Below, one piece after another: positions 56,354-64,000 of a DNA stretch of 64,000 bases. How positions within the stretch are numbered: the stretch's first letter is position 1; each line of letters opens with the position of its first letter. Made by a program: the position numbers and the translations under genes. Origin of the DNA: Henckelia pumila (lineage: Eukaryota; Streptophyta; Magnoliopsida; Lamiales; Gesneriaceae); contig NC_133122.1 in the NCBI RefSeq assembly GCF_033568475.1, positions 180,563,449 to 180,627,448 on the forward strand, read 5' to 3'. Under the pieces are notes generated by a model that did not search any database, was not told the origin of the DNA, and saw only the letters and a list, made by a program, of their open reading frames with translations.

Positions 56354-58307
56354 TGTGAGGGCCCGTTCCTGATTAGTATTTAATGACCATGAAATCAGGT
56401 TTAAATAATGTAAACAACAAAACGAGTTAAAATTTTGCTTTCGGGCCTACCGAAAATTCGGCATGACCTCCCCGTAAATCGGACATACCAGGGAAATAAA
56501 AAACTCAAACAACAATACAATACTCGAAAATAGTGTCCAATTCAACAACATACAAACCTACAGCCGCACTGGCCAGGACTAAACACATGCAAGCCGGCAA
56601 GGCCAAACACATCAACAAGAAAATCCCAAACGTCATAAAAATATCAATACAGATACACGGGGCATCTCCCCGACAAATAAAAGACTCCAATAATAATACA
56701 TAATAACTGGGAACTCACGACAACTCAATACCCTCCCTGGGCTTCACTGGCAGATGCACCACCAGAGGCAATAGAACCACCTGTATTACCTGCCATGGCA
56801 ATGACAACAAAACCACAGCAGTCTCGAGGAACAGGGGTCAAACCCCAGTACAAAGATCAAATAAATTACAGCAAAATAAATGATATGTAAAACAACTAAT
56901 GCAATGCACGTGAATGGTACCAAAGAACATCGGGTATCAAATCTGGATCCAAAGAGTAATAGCTAATATGTGGCCACCTGTGCTTGGGGGACAGTTTCAA
57001 ACACTGCGCGGCCCTGCAACAGTATGCGTCAAGGGGAAGTAGTCTGCAGAACTACGCGGCCCTTACTCTGGTCATCAGAGGTGTGACGCTAAAACACCCT
57101 CAGCTCTGATGCCTAAATAACTCATCAACGAAGCGGCTAACAATATCAGAAATAAGAGAATAATGGCTCAATATGAATTCAATGAATCATTCATCACAAT
57201 CATCAAATAAAACATATAAACAAGCCAACACCTCAAATAGAAATTAGACATTTTACATATCCTCATAAAGGCTGTAAGACAGCGATCAATCGGTACCTTA
57301 ATTGCCAAATAATTACCAGAGTAATTCTTACAAACTTGGTGCAAATCCTAATTACTCCAAACCTAAGGCAATTACCATTTTCATCAATCCTAACATATAA
57401 TTCAACTTCCAAACAATTTAAATATTCAATCCTAGGGTCAAAAATGCCAAAATCTCAATTCTGAATTTTTCCGAAAATACTAATAATTCAAGAATTAATA
57501 TATACTAATTCTAAGGCATTCCAAGACCCAAACATTCAATAATTCAACACTATAATTCGAAAATCCCTAAAATATATAATCTGAATTTTCGAAATAAATT
57601 CCAAAAAAATGGGAAATTCGATCGATACCTCCAATTGGCTCAAATATAGCACCTACAACCAACAAATAATCATATATCAATTATTTGGATTCGAATTCAA
57701 CCAAAAATTCCCAAATTCAAACCTTAACTCGAAATATACCTCAAGGTTTTGAATTCAAGGTCCAAACAACTCACACAACCTTCCTCCTAGCTCAGGCGGC
57801 GGTCGGACGGCGGCTAGGGGCGGCGAAGGCGGCGGCTGGTGCGATGGGTTTTCGGAAAGTGTGAGAAAAGCTTACAAAATTGATACTAAAAGAAAGCCCT
57901 CGTCGCAAGGATTTCGGAACTACGCTCGGATTTGAATTCGGGCAAACGACGGAGAAGATATAGCCAAAGAAAGAAACAAAAATGGAAGGGGAAGAAGAAA
58001 CAGGGGAATCGGTCGAGAGAGAGAGATTGGGAGGAGAGAGAAATGAGAGATATTATGTATCTTGTATGCATATGTGTGTGTATATATTTAATTGGGTTCA
58101 AAACTTGACCCGGTCAATTTAATTCCAACTCATGTGTGCCATAAAATTAAATATGTATTTTAATACCGTCTATACATCGATATTTTTTTAATACATATTT
58201 TTAACACAAAATTTAATTATTTGGCTTAATTTTTTTAATTCACCGCTTTAAAATAATTATTAACAAATCTGGCCAAATAATATGGTAATTAACATCGGGT
58301 CCTTACA
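56354..58307 (-). repeat. 3' LTR of element E
   Basis: 1954 bp; on the minus strand TGTAAGGACCC...GGGCCCTCACA. A GC-rich GGCGGC stretch lies at 57790-57840. The ORFs at 56505-56690 and 57886-58101 are chance. Confidence 0.88.
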
Positions 58308-58320
58308 ATTCTCCCCTACT
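58308..58320 (-). other. Polypurine tract of element E
   Basis: Minus-strand AGTAGGGGAGAAT abuts the LTR. Confidence 0.85.
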
Positions 58321-58439
58321 AAAAGAAGATTTCGTACTCGAAATCAAACACACACATAAGACAACATATAAAGTGGTTTAAACATCTACCACTGATAATA
58401 CATAGGATAATCAGAGTACATGGAATAATTAACTGCATT

Positions 58440-59133
58440 CTCAAACAAATGAGGTCATTCTTGACACATCTTTGCCTCGATTTCCCATGTAGCCTCTTAT
58501 GTCCCATGTCTACTCCACTGAACCATAACCAATGGAATGGTCTTGTTCGGAGTTGCTTCTCTCTACAATCAAGAATCTTCACTGGGTACTCGGCGATAAG
58601 GGAACTATCCAACTCTATCTCCTTGGCCCTCAAGATATGAGGTGGATCTGGCTCATACTTCCGTAACATCGACACATGAAACACATCATGTATCGCAGAC
58701 AAACTATGCGGCAAGTCTAAACGATAATCCAAAATACCAATCTTCTCAACAATCACATACGGACCAATATAACGAGGGGCTAGCTTCCCTTTACGCCCAA
58801 ATCTCATAGTACCGCAAAACGGTGAAACTTTCAAGAAAACATAATCACCAACTTGAAATTCTAAAGGTCTACGCCTTTTGTTTGCATAACTAGCTTGGCG
58901 ATCTTGGGCTGCTTTCATTCTTTTACTGATCAAGACAACTTTGTCCTTCATCTCCTGAACGAATTCAGGCATGGCCAATTGTCGTTCTCCTACTTCTTCC
59001 CAACAAGTTGGAGATATGTACTTTCTGTCATACAAGGCTTCAAAAGAAGCCATTCCAATAGAAGTATGGAAACTATTATTGTAGGATAATTCAACCAAAG
59101 ATAACGATTCTTGCCAACTACCACTGAAATGCA
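58440..59133 (-). pseudogene. Element E integrase C-terminal part and chromodomain-like end
   Basis: Open from 59133 through SYNNSFHTSIGMASFEALY, KRRRPLEFQVGDYVFLKVSP, MRFGRKGKLAPRYIGPY and IHDVFHVSMLRKYEPD. A frameshift near 58560 moves the tail into another frame that reads PLVMVQWSRHGT then TAA and EATWEIEAKMCQE, the chromodomain-like end. Confidence 0.9.
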
Positions 59134-59808
59134 TCACACAGCTCTCAACATGTCTTCCAATATTTGGATGGTTCTCTTTGACTGACCATCTGTCTGTGGG
59201 TGATAGGCAGTGCTCATCGCTAACTTTGAACCCAAGGCTGATTGCAAACTAGCCCAAAATTTAGAAGTAAATCTTGGATCACAGTCAGATACTATGGTTA
59301 CTGGCACACCATGCAATCTCACCACATTATCAACGTACAGCTTAGACATTTTCTTATAAGGGCAAGTTCGATCATATGAAATAAAATGGGCTGATTTCGA
59401 CAGTCTATCAACAATCACCCAAATAGCATCACAACCATGAACAGATCGAGGTAGGTGTGTCACGAAATCCATAGCAATGTGCTCCCAATTCCATTGTGGC
59501 ACTTCCAGACTGTGTAACATACCACCAGGTCTCATCCTCTCAGCTTTAACCTGTTGGCAAGTCAAACATCTTACTACAAAGTTTGAAATTTCCTTTTTCA
59601 TACCTTCCCACCAAAACTGGGATCGCAAGGCATGATACATCTTCCTATTTCCTGGGTGAACACTGTGTCGACTACAATGTGCTTCTCGCAAGATAGCTTC
59701 TTTCAAGTCTATCAAATTTGGAACTACAAGTCTTCTTTTAAAACGCAAACATCCATCTGAAGTGACATTAAACTTATTTGACTGTCCCGTTTGAGACAAT
59801 TCTTTCAA
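59134..59808 (-). pseudogene. Element E integrase zinc region and catalytic core
   Basis: HCSRHSVHPGNRKMY and CLTCQQVKAERMRPGG (HHCC), then [18 protein letters not shown] and VSDCDPRFTSKFW. The third catalytic residue, Glu in the usual DGQSER block, reads DGQSKR, a Lys. The strand-transfer triad is therefore broken even though the frame is open. Confidence 0.92.
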
Positions 59809-59859
59809 TTTCTGAATATAAGGATCAGTCCCTTGTGCTGTTTTGATGTCAGAAACTAT

Positions 59860-60232
59860 CTATGGTTCAACTTGAATAGACGAAACGATAAAGTAGTCGC
59901 CACTAGGTTGGTAAGTCCAACCTGAAGTCTCCAAGTGCTCATGGACTTTAGAGATTGTAAGAGATGTTAACATCGCATTTTGAACTTTTCGGCTAAGAGC
60001 ATCAGCAACTAAATTCATCTTACCGGGTTGATACTGAATATCACAATCAAAGTCCTTAAGCAATTCCATCCAACGACGTTGCCTCATGTTCAGATCAGAT
60101 TGTGTGAAAATATACTTAAGACTTTTGTGATCAGAATATATCACAAACTGTTATCCGTACAGATAATGATGCAAATACAATGGCACCCAACTCTAAATCA
60201 TAAACTGGATATCGAGTTTCATGAGGCTTCAA
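59860..60232 (-). pseudogene. Element E RNase H end
   Basis: The frame from 60144 ([46 protein letters not shown]) follows a disrupted stretch to 60232. A stop near 59858 and another upstream separate it from RT and integrase. Confidence 0.88.
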
Positions 60233-61046
60233 CTAACGTGATGCATAAGCAATAAATCGCCCATGCTGCATCAAAACACATCCAAGTCCATTTAGAGAAG
60301 CATCTGTACAAACGACAAACCCACCTGAGCCCGAAGGTAAAGCTAAAATAAGGGCTGTGGTTAACTTTTCTTTCAATGTCTGAAAACTAGTTTCACACTC
60401 TCTAGTCCAAACAAAACGTCGATCTTTCTGTGTCAACTGTGTCATAGGCTTCGCTATCTTCGAAAATCCTTCGATAAATCGCCTATAATATCCAGCCAAT
60501 CCCAAGAAACTACAAATCTCTGAAACATTCCTGAGTGTTGTCCAATTAAGGACAACATCGATTTTACTGGGATCAACAAACACTCCCTGAGCTGATATTA
60601 CATGTCCCAAAAATACAACTCTGTCTAACCAGAACTCACACTTTGAAAACTTGGCATACAGCTGTGCAGTTCTGAGAGTTTGAAGAACTAACCTCAAATG
60701 ATCTCGATGCTCCTTCAACGACTTTGAATAGATCAGAATGCCATCAATGAAAACAATAACAAATCTGTCTATAAACTCTCGAAATATACGGTTCATCAAA
60801 TCCACAAAAACCGCTGGAGCATTCGTTAACCCAAATGGCATGACGAGGAATTCATAGTGACCATATCGCGTCCGAAATGCTGTCTTTGGAATATCTTCTT
60901 CACGGACTCAAAGCTGATGGTAACCAGAATGAAGATCAATTTTTGAGTACACAGACGTACCTTGCAACTGATCAAACAAATCTTCAATGCGTGGTAATGG
61001 GTATTTATTCTTCACTGTGATCTGATTTAACTGACGATAATCAATC
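60233..61046 (-). pseudogene. Element E reverse transcriptase, active site altered
   Basis: The frame from 60841 starts at [20 protein letters not shown] and continues through the thumb and RNase H start ([12 protein letters not shown]). The catalytic box reads FIDG instead of FIDD (codon near 60750), removing the second Asp. Upstream, TGA near 60909 and frameshifts near 61070 interrupt the fingers region. Confidence 0.92.
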
Positions 61047-61047
61047 C

Positions 61048-61836
61048 TCATCGATCCATTTTTTTTTCACAAACAGTATAGGAGCTCCCCCACGACGACA
61101 TACTTGGTCTGATGTAACCTTTCTCCTGGAGATCCTGTAACTGTTCTTTTAATTCTTTCAATTCTGCTGGAGTTAATCGATAAGGTGCTTTGGAAACTGG
61201 ATTTGCTCCTGGCATCAAATCGATGCTAAAATCTATTTCCCTTTGAGGCGGAAAGCCTGGAATCTCTTCGGGAAATACATCAGAAAATTCCTCAACCACT
61301 GGGATATCTGAAACATTTAATCCCTTATCTTGAGTAGCATCTACTGCCTAGATCAAATACCCTTCATTCCCAGCAGACAATAACCCAAAAATCTGCATGG
61401 TTGACACTAAAGAGATACGGGATCGAGAATCATCACCATAAAAATTCCATTTACCACCAACATACGGTCGGAATCTTACTACTCCATGAAAACAGTCAAC
61501 GGTAGCTCGATAGTTGGTCAAAGTATCCATTCCGATAATACAATCAAAATCAAACATAGACAACTTAATCAAGTTGGTTATCATAATACTTTCATCGAAA
61601 CGGATCACACAGTTTACCACTATCTGACGCAATCTCAAATACACATCGGCAGGGGTAGACACAGACACTGGATCAATCAACAAGGTAGTAGCAATCTCAT
61701 GCTCGACAATAAATGCAGCAGATAGAAATGAATGAGATGCTCCTGTGTCTATCAATATACGAGCAGGATGATTAAAGATAAAACATATACCTGCTATAAC
61801 CCCTCCAGGTGCATCCTGAGCCTGGTCGTGAGTCAA
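61048..61836 (-). pseudogene. Element E protease and PR-RT linker
   Basis: The frame from 61836 (THDQAQDAPGG) carries the protease [12 protein letters not shown] and DFDCIIGMDTLTNYRATVDC. A TAG near 61350 stops it. The RT linker (MVEEFSDVFPEEIPGFPPQREIDF, cut short here) continues at 61048-61299 with a frameshift after GYIRPSMSSWG. Confidence 0.88.
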
Positions 61837-62239
61837 TGCATGAACTCTAGCCTGCTGAGGCCCTGGGAACTGTTGCTGAGAAGGACCTCTCGGTTGGGAG
61901 AAACTGGGTTGTGGTGCAAACTGAGGAGTGAAAGGTCTAGGAGCTGGAGCTCGAGGAAACTGGCTAAACTGAGAAGGCTGATGCTGTTGTCCTCCCCCAT
62001 TAGGACAAACCTTTGCATAATGTCCTGGTTGGCCACAAGTACGACAGACTCCCTGAACTCCTACGCACTGATTGGATGGATGCCTTCCTCCACACCTATT
62101 GCAAGACTCTCTAGGAACCCATGAAGATCCCCCACCAAGAGAACTACCAGAACTAGAGGAAGTGCTAAATGACTTCTTCTTGAATTGCTTTCCCTTAGGC
62201 TTAAATCGTTGCGGCCTAGGTTGCTAAAATGATTGATGG
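61837..62239 (-). pseudogene. Element E gag C-terminus with zinc knuckle, cut by element F
   Basis: A frame continuous with the protease carries CNRCGGRHPSNQC and CRTCGQPGHYAKVC, then a Pro/Gln-rich linker. TAG near 62226 replaces an upstream codon. At 62239 the sequence is interrupted by F (possible target GATGG at 62235-62239). Confidence 0.85.
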
Positions 62240-63547
62240 TGTAGTGACCCATACCCGGATCACCTACTAAACAGAACTTAGGCATGCAATTAACTTAATT
62301 AAACAGATATCAGAATAAAACTGCGGAAACCATAAACATTATACAATCCCAAGTAAAGGAATCTGTAATTTATCCAAAACAACAGTAATAAAACCTAAGC
62401 GAAGCTCCAGCTGGCCAACCACTGACTATCCCCTCCTGGATCCACCCTCCTCGTCCAATCGCAAACCTGCCCCATGGAATGGGGTGTCCAGAAAAAAATA
62501 CAGAGTACGAGACGTGAGCATAAAACGCTCAGTGCGAGAGTATGAGTATATATGCATGCAAAGTGAACTCCCTATAGACTCGAGGTCAAGGATCAGATAA
62601 CAGAGACAGACCGGGCCCTGGTATGTAGCACGCTGTGCCGTCGCTTCAGGAGGTGGCTCCCATACCGAGATAACCGTGTATACGCCGGACCCAAATCGAT
62701 GGAAGTCCATCCACTAACAGGATAGGGTACAACCCTACTAACAAACATCTCGAAAGAGATACAGCAAGATGCAAATGAATGCAGCATAATATCATGGCAT
62801 ATAAATCATGCAGTCACATAATACATGCATACTCAGTCAGGATATCTCGAACAGTACTTTCGTACCTCAATACAGTGCAAGCTCTACCAACTCTAGGTCC
62901 ACGCCTATAGTCTGCTCTACACTTCCAAATGATACTACTATCATCAAAGTGCTCTAAAAGCCTTAACTAAGCTATTGCATACTCCTAAATATTTATAGGA
63001 AGCAAAAGCTATACCTTCGTCCGTCGATAGCCCTTTGATGTCGATGCCTCCAGAACTTGGGCACAACTCCGCTACGACTACCGAACGCCTCGCCGATCTC
63101 CGGACCAAGCCTAGGAAGACTAGAACAGCTCCAAAAGGACTAGAAAGGAAAGGAGAACTCGGAATTGGCAAATGAAAGTGAAGGCTCGGCCTTCTATTTA
63201 TAGACAACGATCGGAACTTCCGATCCTTGATCGGAACGTCCGAACCTCGATCGGAACGTCCGATCCTGCCATCGGAGCTTCCGAAGATCCTGATCTGCCA
63301 CGTGTCAAAATATCACTTGTTGACTCCGGATAGGGGTGATCGGAGCTTCCGGTCCTGATCGGAGCTTCCGATCCAACCACACGTCATGCCTGACGTAATA
63401 ACATCGGTGCCTCCGATCGCTCATCGGAGCTTCCGATCCTGTTCGGAGCTTCCGATCGTGCCTTCGGAGCTTCCGATCCGTCCGATACCCAATTCATTTA
63501 ATTAGCATTAATCCTTTAATTACTCAATTAGGGTACGTGCTACTACA
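62240..63547 (-). repeat. 3' LTR of element F
   Basis: On + TGTAGTGACCC...GCTACTACA. Minus-strand TATAAATAG at 63194-63202, directly preceded (upstream) by the palindromic repeat array. Confidence 0.93.
63209..63480 (-). repeat. Palindromic repeat array in the F LTR
   Basis: At least ten near-palindromes such as GATCGGAGCTTCCGATC and GATCGGAACGTCCGA. The set also contains CCACGTGTCA and CCTGACGTAA, in the same order as in S3. Confidence 0.87.
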
Positions 63548-63560
63548 TTCTCCCCCACTT
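63548..63560 (-). other. Polypurine tract of element F
   Basis: Minus-strand AAGTGGGGGAGAA directly before the LTR. Confidence 0.87.
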
Positions 63561-63682
63561 AAGATATTTCGTCCTCGAAAACAGATCTTAAGTACTGAAT
63601 GCAAAAATAGAAATCAGAAATATTCTTTATTCGAATCAAACGTTTACAGAGTTTGCAACTGAATTCAACTTAAAGAATGAAA

Positions 63683-63999
63683 TCAAAACAACTCAGGATG
63701 GTCTTTACGCATCCTGTCCTCAAGCTCCCAAGTAGCTTCCTCAGTGCCTCGGCGCTGCCACTGAACTAAAACCAAAGGAATGACTTTGTTCCGTAAAACC
63801 TTATCCTTATAATCCAGGATACGAAGAGGTTTCTCAACATAAGTCAAATCCTTGTCTACCTGAACCTCAGACCGCTGCAGAATATGAGATTCATCTGCCA
63901 CATACCGTCGCAACAGAGATACGTGGAACACGTCGTGAATACTGGATAGATGCGGTGGCAAAGCTAGTCGATAAGCCAAATCGCCAATGCTCTCCAAGA
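63683..63999 (-). CDS. Element F integrase C-terminus with chromodomain-like end (partial)
   Basis: The frame is open from the right edge to the stop at 63683. It holds LAYRLALPPHLSSIHDVFHV, SLLRRYVADESHI and a chromodomain-like terminus (EKPLRILDYKDKVLRNK, VLVQWQRRGTEEATWELED). Such domains steer integration to marked chromatin. The rest of the gene lies outside the window, so intactness of the whole cannot be judged. Confidence 0.9.
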   Translation of the reverse strand, partial: LESIGDLAYRLALPPHLSSIHDVFHVSLLRRYVADESHILQRSEVQVDKDLTYVEKPLRILDYKDKVLRNKVIPLVLVQWQRRGTEEATWELEDRMRKDHPELF

Positions 64000-64000
64000 T

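Larger units (their letters stand above)
56354..64000 (-). mobile_element. Ty3/gypsy element E, extending past the right edge, with element F nested in gag
   Basis: Minus strand. 3' LTR 56354-58307, purine tract, then chromodomain-like end, integrase, RNase H, RT, protease and gag zinc region up to 62239, where F begins. The left target candidate is GATAG (56349-56353). The other LTR and TSD are outside the window. Catalytic residues of both RT and integrase are altered. Confidence 0.92.
62240..64000 (-). mobile_element. Ty3/gypsy element F (same family as S3), cut by the right edge
   Basis: Minus strand. LTR 62240-63547, purine tract and the integrase/chromodomain end are visible. The LTR is nearly identical in length (1308 bp) to solo LTR S3. 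This is the only retroelement fragment here whose visible coding part has no stop. Confidence 0.92.

Noticed and set aside
57773..57850. GC-rich GGCGGC stretch as a CpG island or gene start
   Set aside because: It lies inside the element E LTR and is followed by no gene on either strand.

Overview
This is a plant nuclear window, almost certainly from a eudicot. It is AT-rich with long non-coding stretches, has two ordinary host genes with plant features (an 11-exon B2-type cyclin and an intronless plastid phosphoserine aminotransferase), and is otherwise mostly nested transposable elements plus one endogenous caulimovirid. Host species cannot be named from the sequence.

Layout. 1-15177: minus-strand Ty3/gypsy element A (its far end lies left of the window). 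It is split in gag by plus-strand gypsy element B (3629-13074, duplicated target GAAAT), whose 3' LTR is itself split by solo LTR S1 (10731-12626). 15178-17440: a 47+17 bp minisatellite split by S2, a solo LTR of the S1 family in the opposite orientation. 17921-19467: a PIF/Harbinger-like DNA element containing a MULE-type inverted-repeat element. 19694-27625: a near-complete, decayed, circularly permuted pararetrovirus genome (PR-RT-RH, TAV, promoter/leader, small ORFs, MP, coiled-coil protein, CP). It lies between imperfect ~110 bp terminal inverted repeats and a 9 bp direct repeat, so viral DNA appears to sit inside a MULE-like element.

29225-36150 is the genic island: mitotic cyclin with MSA promoter elements, a degenerate 85 bp repeat array, a 983 bp hAT element with perfect 8 bp TSDs, then the serine-biosynthesis gene PSAT. 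No operon-like logic is expected; the two genes are independent transcription units on the + strand.

37436-64000 reads as a Russian doll. A probable MULE (terminus near 37436, transposase exon remnant near 56220-56353) was hit by gypsy element C (37802-44148, short LTRs, Reina-like, itself carrying a hAT element), by gypsy element D (44840-55171, carrying solo LTR S3) and by gypsy element E (56354 to the right, minus strand), which in turn carries gypsy element F (62240 to beyond the right edge). Target duplications were read directly for B, C, D, S1, S2, S3, both hAT elements and, less perfectly, the MITEs. All retroelement coding regions carry stops or frameshifts except the short part of F that is visible.
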